The notes beneath the pieces were generated by a model. The model had not been told where the DNA came from, did not search any database, and saw nothing but the letters and a program-made list of their open reading frames with translations. A stretch of 64,000 nucleotides of DNA from the NCBI GenBank assembly GCA_001931905.2, contig MSJI02000237.1, forward strand, positions 1 through 64,000. Reading direction: 5' to 3'. This DNA is from Cladosporium sp. IMV 00045. Taxonomy: Eukaryota > Ascomycota > Dothideomycetes > Cladosporiales > Cladosporiaceae. Positions 11,363 to 22,570 of the stretch are shown here, piece after piece (the first letter of the stretch is position 1; each line of letters starts with the position of its first letter). The position numbers and the translations under genes are program-made.

Positions 11363-14303
11363 ATGGCGTCCGACAGTGTGAGCGTCACTACACCCTCTGA
11401 AACGAAGCCTCCCATGTCGACTGCCGAGGTTGTCGCGTACGTCCGCAAGGAACTCGACATTGACGACGAACACCTGGCTCGCGTCATCACCGCCAACAGC
11501 GCCGACCTGCCTCGCGATGCCCACTCCGGTGTGACCCTCGATCTCAGCCACAAGAACATCAGAGAGCTGCCGGTGGAAGTCGTCACTCTGATCAAGGACA
11601 AGGTGGAACGTCTGGCCCTCTCGCACAACCCACAGATCGCTGTGCCGACGGAGATCATACAGTGCGACCGACTTCGCTACTTGAATCTACGATGGAACCA
11701 ATTGAAGTACTTCCCGGAGGCAATCCTGCAGCTGTCGAAGTTGGAGATCTTGGATATCAGCAAGAACCGTATCGTTGGGATTCCAGACGATATCAAGCGC
11801 ATGGCTTCGCTGAAGTTCCTGGCTGTTGCGAGGAACAAGATCACCCGACTCCCTTTATCTCTCGGCGAGATGGGCAGTCTCACCAAGCTGAAATTCGACG
11901 AGAATCCAATCGAGTTTCCACCACCGGAGGCATTGAAACCGCAGAAAGAGAAAGCTGGCACATTGGAGACTGAGAAAGAGAAGGACGTATGTCTGCAAGT
12001 GAAGCGTTACCTCCGCCAGGTCGCGCTTAGGGAGAGGTTGATGACCCATTCTGATCAGGAGACGAGGTATGACTGCGTGGGATGAGAGAAGTATCAACAG
12101 GCTGACAATTTGCAGTGAGAGTAACGTCGAGACTCCACGTCCTCCAAAACGCGGTATGGGCATGGGTGGCCGCTTCCCAGTACGACCCAGTATAAGTGGC
12201 ATAGAGAACATTTCAGATCTGAAGAGCGAATCACCTTCAGACAATGCACCGCCGATTCCAAAGCGCTCTCATGCTCGTATGTCATCAGGCACTCTCGGTA
12301 TGCAAGTCCAACGGCCTGGCATTGCTCCGTTTCACCAGGCGAATGGTGAAGCCAGTCGCAGTCGTAGCGAGACTGTCTCTAGCCTCAGCAATATCCGCAC
12401 TCGTCGCAACGGCTTCGTTCCAAGCAAACGGACTGTCAGTAGCAACAACACCAGCACTGATCTCGGGTCAGTGAACGAAGTTGTTGGTCAAGGCTCGACA
12501 CGTTCCAGTCAAGCAACACTGAAAGCGGCACACTCGCGCAATCCCAGCGTAGCCTCAACCTACAACGGTTACCTTGCCCCCAATGGTAACAGCGATCTCT
12601 CTTCCGGCGCTGCCAGCCCTACCGATGGGCCGCTGAACCGCTACCAACCTGATCGCAACCTGGGACAGTCCCCTCAAAATTCGAGCGGCAACCTGATGAA
12701 GTCGCGTCCCATTATGGCATCAAGACGCCTATGGTTTACTCTCCTCGAATTGCAGCGTCCACTGAATCGCATCGCGGCAGGATTGAAAGACGGCACGCCG
12801 AAGCGTACAATGCTGGAGCGTCAGCTGTTCAATGCAAACACCCATGTCGAAGAACTTGAACGCCTGCTCACTCGCCTGGATAGCGGATTGGAAGACACGC
12901 CAAGCCGTGAGTCCGCAGCAGCCACCAACATCGCAACGGCGTGCAACAACGGTCTGAAAGCTTACGGCGCGGTCGTTAAGGAACTCAAGGGATTCGTGCA
13001 GAAGATCATATACGTCCTGGATCCAGTACTGATCCGTTGTCTGATGTTTCAAATCAATGCGTCCATCGTGGAAGCCAGGAATGTCTGCAAGTCAATGGGC
13101 TTCAGCATCATACCGCCAGCAGAGAAGCAAGACACACGAGCATCACGCGCCTGGAGCAGCAGAACAGTGACGCCCACTCAACCTAAGCCTCTCACGAACA
13201 GAAGGCTGAGAGGGCCGACCATCCTTCGAAGCATCAGCAGCAACTCCACAATGCGAGCCATGCCGCCACCTGTTCCATTGAAGACAAGCAGCAGTCGTAC
13301 CAATACGATGACCTCCATGACATCTACCATACCGCGATCCGCCGATTCATTCGCAAGTGGACAAAGCTCTGCCGCAACTTCCAGAAGCAACACCATGCGC
13401 AACATGTCCGCCGAAGACATGGAAGAAGTCGAGCAGTTCGAGAGAATCTTCCTCAAACTCCGCACAGCCTGCGACATCGCCAACCACGCCCTCCCCCACT
13501 GCCACACCGAGTTCACCGTCCACAAAGACAACGCCGAAACCGCCGGCAAAGCGCGCGCTGCGCACTACTGGTCCCTCGCGCTGAACAAATGCAACGCCGT
13601 CATCCGCGCCAACCAAGCCCTGTCCTCGCGCCTGAAGCAAGTCAAACTCCGCGAACCGGGCGTGCGCAACCAGCGCGAATTCTGGCAACTCTGCGACGCC
13701 TTCGTGCAGACGTGGGCCGAGCTCGCGACCGAAGTGAAAGACATCGGGCAGCAGCGCATCGACATCACGACCATCAAAGCCGTCATGAAACCCGTCCAGC
13801 GTGCCATCAAAGACGTCAGCAAATCCATCTCCGACTCGCCCCTGTACCACGCCGCTCTGCGCCCGCACCAGAACGCCTTCGCCCTCTCCTCCCCGCAGTC
13901 CCTCGCGCCTCCCTTCCCAGCCGGTCTCAACACCTCTCTCGCCCAATCTTCCAGCCCCTACACGACCATCACCCCCTCCTCCTCAACCACCAGCGTCCCC
14001 GCCACCCCCCTAGCCGCAGCTCTCGGCCCCGCCGCGCAGGCCACGCTCTCCTACACTTCCTCCCAGCCTTCCGCCGGCAGCAGCGAGTACCTGCCGCACT
14101 CTGCGGCTTCCGCGCAGCCTATGGGGCTGGGCGTGCGGAATATGCACGAAAGGCTGGATACCATGATGCAGCATCCGAGCGGCGGCGGGTATGCGCATTA
14201 TCCGCCTGCGTCTCAACAGGGACAGGCGCAGGGGCAGTATCATAGTGGTGGTGGGTATGCGGGGTTTCCAAATACGGCGAGGAGGGTTGATATGAGTCGG
14301 TGA
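11363..14303 (+). CDS. SOG2: SOG2-type leucine-rich-repeat protein of the RAM (NDR kinase) pathway
   Basis: Two exons (11363-12066 and 12116-14303) give 963 residues across a 49-nt intron (donor GTATGA, branch GCTGAC, acceptor TGCAG). Leucine-rich repeats occupy about residues 57-205 (LDLSHKNIRELP, LRYLNLRWNQLKYFP, LEILDISKNRI and others). A disordered Ser-rich stretch follows. The SOG2-family block begins near residue 434 (MASRRLWFTLLELQRPLNRI) and runs through a helical segment ending NVCKSMGF; a further conserved helical part has QFERIFLKLRTACDIANHAL. By family it scaffolds the Cbk1/Orb6 NDR kinase network for polarity and cell separation. The C-terminal ~170 residues are Ser/Pro/Gly/Tyr-rich and probably disordered. 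Confidence 0.88.
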
Positions 14304-15459
14304 TGAAGTATGGTATTGAGGCACGTCTGCAGTTTACTTTGGTTCTGAATTTGTCTTTGTTTCGGTTTCATGGCGTGGAGTTCCGTTTTGTTTTGGGATG
14401 AAGCAAAGAGAGTACAACATTTTGGGCACAGCCAGCACAGTTCAGCATAGCGATGAGTTTCTCGGGCGTTTCGATTTGCGTTGCGGTGATTGTCACGAGC
14501 ATGCAATTACACGAGAAGAAGCGAGGCATACAGCATGAGCGATGAGCGAAGAGTAAGGTAATACTTGCGCCACCCTTTTGTTTTGAGAGGGTACAATCAC
14601 AACCGCAAAGAGAATCACAAATGGCAAAAAGATGCATTGGCAAGAACCAAGTTCAAGTTCAAAAGACCACACAACTGGGTACCTTTCTCTCATGTTGTCA
14701 ATCTGACAGGTAACGATGAAGAGGGAATGCGAAATCTTGGAAGTTCAAATGTTTGGGGAAACAGCTTCTGATTTCTGCATGTGATGAATGAATTGTATCG
14801 CGACTGCATGCGTGGGGTGGCTTGTACTGGACCTGGGGGCATTGTGTGGTATGGTATGGTCGTGATATAGGATGAAATGGGGGTTCAAGATACCTTACCT
14901 TGAATGTGGGTCACGGCATTGTGGAATGGAGGTATGGGAAGAAAAGACATGAGTTATAGGTACTATGCGAACGATTGAGGATCTGAAAGGACCTCGGATT
15001 GGATGTGGAAGTCGCCTTTCTTCTACCACCAACGAACCAACGGCACAAGCTCACCTCCGAAGTATCGGTCAACGTTTTGCGACTTCCAATGTGAAAGCGA
15101 GAACCTCACATGTATCATCTGCCACAAGAAGTCGAGCTCTGGGTAAAAAAAAAAAAAAACATCATGACAGAAACTCGTTTGACAAGAGGGATCAAGATCA
15201 AGAGAAGACACATGCAAGATTTTTATTTTTCAGCAAGCTATGTGTCCCACCCGGAAAAATCTCAGACGTTCCCAGACGAGAGAAGCTCCTCTCCCCCGGC
15301 GCGTGATGGCGCGCTCAAGGAAAGAAGACGAACCACTCAATCGCAGCAAACGCACCTCGAAATCCCCAGCATCGCTCTTTCTTTGCCCAGAAATCTCCTC
15401 CCTGCCGAATAGTGCAAGTCGAAAAGTCTTTGTGCCGAGAAAAAAAGGGAGCGATACGC
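14304..15459. other. Convergent intergenic region between SOG2 and RPP1
   Basis: About 1.15 kb with no convincing gene. It contains an A15 run at 15145-15159. ORFs in it are short and lack domains. The 3' UTRs of SOG2 and RPP1 must lie here. Confidence 0.4.
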
Positions 15460-16045
15460 TTAGTCGAAGAGACCGAAGCCCATGTCGTCGTCGGACTCCT
15501 CCTTGGCTGTAGGAAGAAAGACAAAAAATTAGCATAGGGCTCGATGCAGTATTTCTGGAAGAATTGCAATGACTTACCCTCCTCCTTCTTCTCAGCAGCG
15601 GGGGCCTCCTCGGCGGCGGCAGCGGGGGCAGCACCACCGGCGGCGGGGGCGGCGGCTCCACCACCGGCACCGACGTTCAGGAGGAGCTCCTTGACGTCCT
15701 TGCCCTCGAGGGCCTTGGCGAAGATGGAGGTCCAGATGGGCTCGATCTCGGGGACCTTGGCAGCGGTGATGAGAGACTGGAGCTTGTCGGCCTGTATTGA
15801 AAAGTGAAGATGTGAGTGAAATGTTCTTGGTCTTCAATGACAGTATGCGCGCGTATGTGTTGACTTGTTGTCCCTCCTCGTGTATCTTGTGCCTTGTTTT
15901 CTTATCGCAGAACGTATCTTCTCCCTCAAGATCCCCCATGTCGCCAGCGCAAAGAGCAGGAAACGGCACAACGTACAGTGATCTCAATACCGTCATCCGC
16001 AAGGATGAGGGCGGCGTAAGAGGAGGCGAGCTCGGCGTTAGACAT
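15460..16045 (-). CDS. RPP1: 60S acidic ribosomal protein P1
   Basis: Three exons (16045-15977, 15791-15578, 15506-15460) give 109 residues. It begins [20 protein letters not shown], continues [20 protein letters not shown], has the Ala/Gly hinge ([16 protein letters not shown]) and ends with the invariant stalk tail [11 protein letters not shown], which binds translation factors. Donors are GTACGT and GTAAGT; all phases fit. The length matches the family. The protein forms the ribosomal lateral stalk with P0 and P2. The intron 1 region (15792-15976) is long for this window. The last exon codes for only 15 residues including the functional tail, so it is easily missed by ORF searches. Confidence 0.95.
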
Positions 16046-16579
16046 TGCTGCGGGTTGTGTGTTGTGTTGGGTGGTGAGATGCCTAGAACGTTTCTGGACC
16101 GTACGTTAAGGACTTCTTCTCTGGCTGGTCGATAATGTCGTGAGGTTTCCAAATCCCGGGCCACTCGCGCCGCTACTGCAAAAGTGTGTCGAATTTGACA
16201 GCCCACACGGCGATTGTGGGAGAAGGTCTGCCGAGCCTCGATGCACGTGACATTCAGTTTTGGCCTGAGGCTACGAGGACAGAAAAGGTGGGGTCGTCGC
16301 TTCCTCACACGTCATAACCTTTGGGAGGCGGCGGTCTGGAGAGAGCGATGGCTCTTGCGCCAGCTGCTGCACCGACGATCTCGTGACCGATCACTACTGC
16401 CCATGCATCGACCCGAACTGAACTACTGCAACTGCAACTAACTACTCCTTCTATTTCCGATACTTCACTTACATCCATCCCCTGACTGGGAATTGTACTA
16501 CTACTTACACCTGCATACACGACAAGAACCGTCTCGTTACACCCCCCTCCCTCCATTCACATCCACCTTCACATCAAAG
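16046..16579. promoter_or_regulatory. Divergent promoter of RPP1 and the DUF2408 gene
   Basis: 534 bp between divergent starts. The half next to the DUF2408 start is pyrimidine-rich (16440-16579). No specific site identified. Confidence 0.4.
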
Positions 16580-18121
16580 ATGACCGACTCACCTCTCTAC
16601 CGTTTCCCTCTCGACCCGCAAGAACAACCCATCCTCGAGCGCATCCTCAACCTCCGCGACTCACTCAGTCTGCTCAAACAAGATCGCAGCACCTACGTCA
16701 AGTCGCAGGATGTCCTCGTCCTCTACAACAAGCTGATCGACGAGGTCGAAGCCATCAACCGCCTGCGCATCGACAAGCGCGACGAACAAAACCGTCTCGA
16801 CTCCGCCCTCGACGACTGCTTCCAGCTCATCAGTCTCTTCTTCCTCACCATCGGCCGCAACCACGAAGCCCCCGCCGTCTACTCCGCCGTCTCCACCGTC
16901 AAGCGCCTGCTCGACCACCTGCAAGAAGCCGGTTTCTACAGCCCCAAGGACCTCGACGGCATCGCCCAGCACATCCAAGAATGGGAGGATTCGATCGCAC
17001 GAACCAGGGACGACCATTCACCCCACCTGGTCACTCTGCTCGAGGCACGCATTGAGGTCTGCCAGAAGACGCTGAAGGAGCTGCGCGCGCATTTGTCCCG
17101 GCTGGATCCGGAGATGTTGGATACTTACCAGAAGCTTGTGAGCATACTGCGCAGTCTGTCGGCTTGCAACACACGATCAAGAGTATGTAAAGAAAGATGC
17201 GATGCGGGAGGTTTCGGATATGTGCTGACATAATTCTGGCAGTTCCCCGCAAAGGATGTGAAAGAACTCGAGGCGCAACTATTGGCGATTCAACACCAGC
17301 TTCATGAGGATCGCGATCCTCACGAAGGAAAGAGCGCGGAGGAGAGCTATGCTGAAAGACTGAACACTTTGAGTCTGACCGAAGGTGGCGTTCAAGAAGG
17401 CGAGGTTGTCGTCAAAGCACTGCTCGCGAGATGTCTCCTCTGGTGTGAGATTGTACAAGAAAAGTAAGTCGTGCGCGCAAAACAACACTCATCCAAGCCG
17501 CCCACTAACCACCCCAACAGGAAAGGTAAAATCGACGAACGCTTCCAAGACACCTACGACAAACTCGTCAAATTGCGCAACAGCCTGGAACAAATGAACC
17601 TCACCCAAGCCTGGTCCCTGCGCGAAACCGACCTCTACAGCTACCAACGCCAACTCGACCGGGTGGACGAATCGCGGGTGCAAGGGAACTTCCTCGACGA
17701 CCAAAAACGCCCCGCCGACCTGCACGCGCAGCGCACCCTGCTCTACCTCCTGCGCAAATCCTACGCGTTCATCTACCAGTACATCATCTCCTCGGAGCCC
17801 GTCAGCGAAGCCCTGCTGCCCATCTACAACCAACTCCTCACGCTCAAGCGGTGCCTGAAAGAAGTCAAGCGCAACGGCGGCGTCGACAGCCCGCGCGAAC
17901 TGTACCCCTACAGCATGAAACTGAACAGCATCGACAACATGAAGAAAGACGGCGCGTTCAGGGTCGGCAACGATATTCCCGAGGGGCAGGGGAGTGTCAT
18001 CGCCCTGCTGGCGGAGTGCTTCGATCTCGCGTATGAGTTGCGCACGGAGGCGGAGGAGAAGGTCGAGGTCAAAGGGGAGGAGGCGCCGGAGAGGGTGAAT
18101 GGGGTGGGGAGCAAGGAGTGA
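16580..18121 (+). CDS. DUF2408/UPF0662 family protein
   Basis: Three exons (16580-17182, 17243-17463, 17521-18121) give 474 residues. Donors GTATGT and GTAAGT and acceptors GGCAG and AACAG all keep phase. It is almost wholly alpha-helical, with two related halves, each with an SLL/LEQ-type heptad region: ERILNLRDSLSLLKQDRST near the start and YDKLVKLRNSLEQMNLTQAW in the second half. Matching features are VYSAVSTVKRLLDHL versus LLPIYNQLLTLKRCLKEV, which suggests an internal duplication. This is typical of the fungal UPF0662 family, whose S. pombe members are cytoplasmic or nuclear and uncharacterised. Function unknown. Confidence 0.82.
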
Positions 18122-18805
18122 GTTTGGGTGATGTGGTGTTGAGGGAGTGATTCGGTTTTGGACTTCGTTGTCAGCTCTTGACGAATGCGCGAATGAACTC
18201 ATTGGCAATGACAATGGCAATGTCTTTTTTTCGGACGATGTATGTGTAACTAAGCAAGTAGATTATTTCCTGCTTTCCGCGGTGAGAGGTTAGGTGGTCA
18301 GGCCGATCAGGCACTACTACCTACCAAAGTATGAAAAGCAGGGAGGATCATGCGAGACTATTACGAAGAAGAAGATATTCAGAAATGAGAAATGAACAAA
18401 TGATTACTGTGACTGGCTGCCTGGCTGGAATGTGTAACGCGGATCACCTTTCTCGTCGGCGGATGACTTGTTGTTAAGACTGAAAAGAAAAGTTGGGAAA
18501 AGGGAGAAGAAAACGAAGAAGAAAGGCAAGGAAAGAGACAACGACCGGGCCGGCCGTGTATCTTACATTCAAACAAAATAGGAAATTTGTACGGAACTAG
18601 GATGGGAGGAAAAGGATTGAGATGCATGCATAGTTTCATTAACATCCTGTTGTGGCTGTAACGTGAAGGCTGACTTCGACTGTGCATGTGAGCATGAGAG
18701 ATTTGCCCTGCTTTCTTCATAATGTTTTTGCTTTTGACGTGGGTATAGTAGGTAAGGTAGATTGCTCAACTGACTTTGATGTCCCCTGCCCCTATCCTTC
18801 CGAGA
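18122..18805. other. Convergent intergenic region before the CHY/RING copies
   Basis: About 680 bp, no supported gene. The part next to 18806 (18730-18805) is homologous to the 3' flank of the second CHY/RING copy. Confidence 0.45.
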
Positions 18806-20623
18806 TCATCGATGTCCAAAAATCTCCAGCGGGTCGTCGACCTCGTCTTCATCCTCTTCGTCGTCCTCTCCGGCTTGATCATCATCTTCATCGTCATCAT
18901 CGTCATCGTCCTCCTCATCCTCCTCATCTTCATCATCACTACTAACAACCGCCTCCTCCCCACTCCAAAACGGCCTCCCACCCACCCCCACCCCAACACC
19001 AGCGCTAGTCCTCGGCCTCTTCTCATCCCTCTCCAACCCCTCCCCCTCCAACCCCGCCACCCCAGGCACAGTCTCAGAATGACTCCTCCTAGGCCCCACA
19101 GGCCTCCTCGCAGCCGCGCGCTCCAATTCCGAAACATCCAGCCCCTCCATGTAATACCTCATGGGGCTAAGTGAGCGCGACAGCGCCTGCACCATCTCGT
19201 ATGGGCTGAAGCGCGGCAGTTCCAGATTGGGCATGTTGGGCAGTGTAGGCAGGTTGGGCAAATTGGGCATGGTAGGCAGGGAAGGCAGGTCTGGGATGCG
19301 AGGCAGGGGAGGCATGTTGGGCATGCTGGGGGTGGGGAAGCGAGGGGCGCTGAAAGAGGCGCTGCGTCGCGGTTCTTCTTCTTGTACGAAGTAGCGGCGG
19401 GAGGGGGAGTGGGCTGCTGTGCCGCTGGGGCGGCGTTCGGTTTGGTAGCTTGGTGAGCCGCCGGCGGTGGTGGCGGCCGTGGAGGGGTGCAGGTTGGAGG
19501 GGGAGGAGGGCATGGCGAAGGCGCTGTCGACGCGGTGGCCGTCGTCTGAGGATGAGGGGCCGACGCCTATGCCTGCGTCCAGCAGGACGGAGTTGCCGGT
19601 GAAGTCGTGCTGGCGCGGTTGCAGTTGTTGTTGGCGGATGAGGCGCTCGGCTTCCGTTTCGCGCCCGGTCATGGGCGGCATTTGGTTGGTGTTGTAGCCG
19701 CCGCAGTAGTGGCACTTCAGGCCTAGCCAGTGGAAGGGCGTCCAGCTGCGGGCGTTGCAGTCGTTGCAGCTTATCCAGGCTCGTCGGGGTCGGCGGGGTG
19801 GTGGTTGGGCGGTTTCTGTGGGGTTTTCGGTCTCGTTGGTGGTGACTCCTTCGAGGTGAGGGAGGAGGTCTTCAAGCTCGCCGTCATCTTCTGGCATGGG
19901 TTGGATGGCGATCTCGTCGTCTAGCTTCCTCCACTGCAACTCCATGTTGACTGCACTCTTGCTGCAGACGGGGCATTTGTAGGTCACGGCCATGAGGTCC
20001 TTGTAGCAAGACCCATGCATGTAATGACCGCAGGGCAAACTGACAACAGGGGTAGGCGATTCGAACAGGTAGGACAGACAAAGCGGGCAATCCGAGTCGG
20101 TTGCCCTCTCAATGCAAGGATGCGAAGCAGAAGTCGATATGGAGATGCAGACATTGCACCGTCGACAATGCACGAAATCCTTACCCAAACCCTCTCCCAG
20201 CCTGCAAAGGCCACAGTCATCGCAGTGGTAAATGCGTTTGTTGCTGTCGTTGTCCCACAGCTTGCACTTGTCGCAGTAATACCAAGCCGCGTACTCGCCG
20301 CAATTCACGCACGTCTCGCCGGCGGACTGGGGAGTCTGGCACAGCATGCAGAGCATGTTCTGCGTCTTCTTGCGATTGAGATTATGTCTGAAGGGCAAGT
20401 CGTGCGCCGCGTCGTGGCAGTGTCGGCAGGAATACCATTGTCGGCAGTCGAAGCATTGCACCTTGACGTTTCGCTTGTAATGCATGCATCCCAGATCAGG
20501 CAGGGCGTCCTCCTCTTCTACGTTTGGATTGACGTCGTCGTTGGCGTCTGTGGGGACGACGGGGAGCGGGCTGAAGGTCGGTTCGAGGTCGCCGGGGCGG
20601 AGGTTGTACGGATTGTCATTGTC
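18730..20623 (-). repeat. Tandem direct duplicate segment, unit A
   Basis: This segment aligns in the same orientation with 20668-22570. Homology covers codons 76 to stop and continues about 75 bp into the 3' flank, where divergence is higher than in the coding part. It ends at the N gap on one side and at the GCTTTT motif (18730) on the other. Confidence 0.85.
18806..20623 (-). CDS. CHY/RING zinc-finger E3 ubiquitin ligase, copy A, 5' end lost at the assembly gap
   Basis: The reading frame is open from the gap edge (first codon matches Asp76 of copy B) to the stop at 18806, giving 605 residues with no start codon. It keeps the CHY zinc finger, the CTCHY finger, the RING-H2 (CPLCLSYLF...CGHYMHGSC...CPVC) and the C-terminal zinc ribbon (CNDCNARS...CHYCGG), then repeats of the type MPNLPNLPTLPN and an acidic tail ending DDPLEIFGHR. 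It is nearly identical to copy B; visible changes include Ser for Pro in TPQSAGET, Thr for Ala in GVTTNETE, one missing Gly in RRPSGTAAHS, and length changes in the acidic tail. Nothing in the visible part disables the protein; the missing start is due to the gap, not to a mutation seen. Confidence 0.85.
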   Translation of the reverse strand, partial: DNDNPYNLRPGDLEPTFSPLPVVPTDANDDVNPNVEEEDALPDLGCMHYKRNVKVQCFDCRQWYSCRHCHDAAHDLPFRHNLNRKKTQNMLCMLCQTPQSAGETCVNCGEYAAWYYCDKCKLWDNDSNKRIYHCDDCGLCRLGEGLGKDFVHCRRCNVCISISTSASHPCIERATDSDCPLCLSYLFESPTPVVSLPCGHYMHGSCYKDLMAVTYKCPVCSKSAVNMELQWRKLDDEIAIQPMPEDDGELEDLLPHLEGVTTNETENPTETAQPPPRRPRRAWISCNDCNARSWTPFHWLGLKCHYCGGYNTNQMPPMTGRETEAERLIRQQQLQPRQHDFTGNSVLLDAGIGVGPSSSDDGHRVDSAFAMPSSPSNLHPSTAATTAGGSPSYQTERRPSGTAAHSPSRRYFVQEEEPRRSASFSAPRFPTPSMPNMPPLPRIPDLPSLPTMPNLPNLPTLPNMPNLELPRFSPYEMVQALSRSLSPMRYYMEGLDVSELERAAARRPVGPRRSHSETVPGVAGLEGEGLERDEKRPRTSAGVGVGVGGRPFWSGEEAVVSSDDEDEEDEEDDDDDDDEDDDQAGEDDEEDEDEVDDPLEIFGHR

Positions 20624-20643
20624 NNNNNNNNNNNNNNNNNNNN
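20624..20643. other. Assembly gap (20 N)
   Basis: Exactly 20 N, a size often used as a placeholder for unknown length. It interrupts copy A of the CHY/RING gene. Confidence 0.98.
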
Positions 20644-20667
20644 TTTTTTTTTTTTTTTTTTTTTTTT
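20644..20667. repeat. T24 homopolymer beside the gap
   Basis: 24 consecutive T directly after the N run. On the gene strand this is A24 at the end of the copy B 3' flank. The matching place in copy A has only a run of five (18725-18729). Confidence 0.9.
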
Positions 20668-22570
20668 GCTTTTAAATGCGGGTATAATAAGTAGGTTGAG
20701 CGTCTGTTCCAATTGACTTTCCAAAAAAAATCCTTCCCTTCCTTCTCCCCTTCTCGAATCATCGATGTCCAAAAATCTCCAACGGGTCGTCGACCTCGTC
20801 TTCATCCTCTTCGTCGTCTTCTCCGGCTTGATCTTCATCTTCATCGTCATCATCGTCATCCTCCTCCTCCTCATCCTCATCACTACTAACAACCGCCTCC
20901 TCCTCACTCCAAAACGGTCTCCCGCCCACCCCCACCCCAACACCAGCACTAGTCCTGGGCCTCTTCTCCTGCCTCTCCAAACCCTCCCCCTCCAAACCGC
21001 CCACACCCGGCACAGTCTCAGAATGACTTCTCCTAGGCCCCACGGGCCTCCTCGCAGCCGCGCGCTCCAATTCCGAAACATCTAGCCCCTCCATGTAGTA
21101 CCTCATCGGACTGAGGGAGCGCGACAGCGCCTGCACCATCTCGTACGGGCTGAAGCGCGGCAGTTCCAGATTGGGCATGTTGGGGAGGGTGGGGAGGTTG
21201 GGCAAATTGGGCATGGTAGGCAGGGAAGGCAGGTCCGGAATGCGCGGCAGGGGAGGCATGTTGGGCATGCTGGGGGTGGGGAAGCGGGGGGCGCTGAAAG
21301 AGGCGCTGCGCCGCGGTTCTTCCTCTTGCACGAAGTAGCGGCGCGACGGGGAGTGGGCTGCTGTGCCGCCGCTGGGGCGGCGTTCGGTTTGGTAGCTGGG
21401 TGAGCCGCCAGCGGTGGCGGCGGCCGTGGAGGGGTGCAGGTTGGAGGGGGAGGAGGGCATGGCGAAGGCGCTGTCGACGCGGTGGCCGTCGTCTGAGGAA
21501 GGGGGGCCGACGCCGATGCCTGCGTCGAGCAGGACCGAGTTGCCGGTGAAGTCGTGCTGGCGCGGTTGCAGTTGTTGTTGGCGGATGAGGCGCTCGGCTT
21601 CCGTTTCGCGCCCGGTCATGGGCGGCATTTGGTTGGTGTTGTAGCCGCCGCAATAGTGGCACTTCAGGCCTAGCCAGTGGAAGGGGGTCCAGCTGCGGGC
21701 GTTGCAGTCGTTGCAGCTTATCCAGGCTCGTCGGGGTCGGCGAGGTGGTGGTTGGGCGGTTTCCGTGGGGTTTTCGGTCTCGTTGGCGGTGACTCCTTCG
21801 AGGTGAGGGAGGAGGTCCTCAAGCTCGCCGTCGTCTTCTGGCATGGGTTGGATGGCGATCTCGTCGTCCAGCTTCCGCCATTGCAGCTCCATGTTGACTG
21901 CACTTTTGCTGCAGACGGGGCATTTGTAGGTCACGGCCATGAGATCCTTGTAGCAAGATCCATGCATGTAATGACCGCAGGGCAAACTGACGACAGGCGT
22001 AGGCGACTCGAACAGGTAGGACAGACAAAGCGGGCAATCCGAGTCGGTTGCCCTCTCAATGCAAGGATGCGAAGCAGAAGTCGAGATGGAGATGCAGACA
22101 TTGCACCGTCGACAATGCACGAAGTCCTTACCCAAACCCTCTCCTAGCCTGCAAAGCCCACAGTCATCGCAGTGATAGATGCGTTTATTACTATCATTAT
22201 CCCACAGCTTGCACTTGTCGCAGTAATACCAGGCCGCGTACTCGCCGCAATTCACGCACGTCTCGCCGGCGGGTTGGGGAGTCTGACACAGCATGCAGAG
22301 CATGTTCTGCGTCTTCTTGCGATTGAGATTATGTCTGAAGGGCAAGTCGTGCGCCGCGTCGTGGCAGTGTCGGCAGGAATACCATTGTCGGCAGTCGAAG
22401 CATTGCACTTTGACGTTTCGCTTGTAATGCATGCATCCCAGATCGGGCAGGGCGTCCTCCTCTTCTACGTTTGGATTGACGTCGTCGTTGGCGTCTGTGG
22501 GGACGACGGGGAGCGGGCTGAAGGTCGGTTCGAGGTCGCCGGGGCGGAGGTTGTACGGATTGTCATTGTC
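20668..22570 (-). repeat. Tandem direct duplicate segment, unit B
   Basis: Counterpart of 18730-20623. The codon at 22570 (Asp76) is where copy A meets the gap, so only residues 1-75 and the promoter are unique to copy B. Confidence 0.85.

Noticed and set aside
17489..18220. Long antisense ORF (243 codons) over the DUF2408 gene
   Set aside because: It mirrors the real third exon. C-ending codons on the sense strand remove stops in the antisense frame. The same applies to 37910-38935 over HEM2, 13347-13946 over SOG2 and 47055-47816 over the TPX2-motif gene.
18806..20623. Copy A of the CHY/RING gene as a pseudogene
   Set aside because: The visible frame is intact with all zinc ligands; the missing start is explained by the assembly gap.
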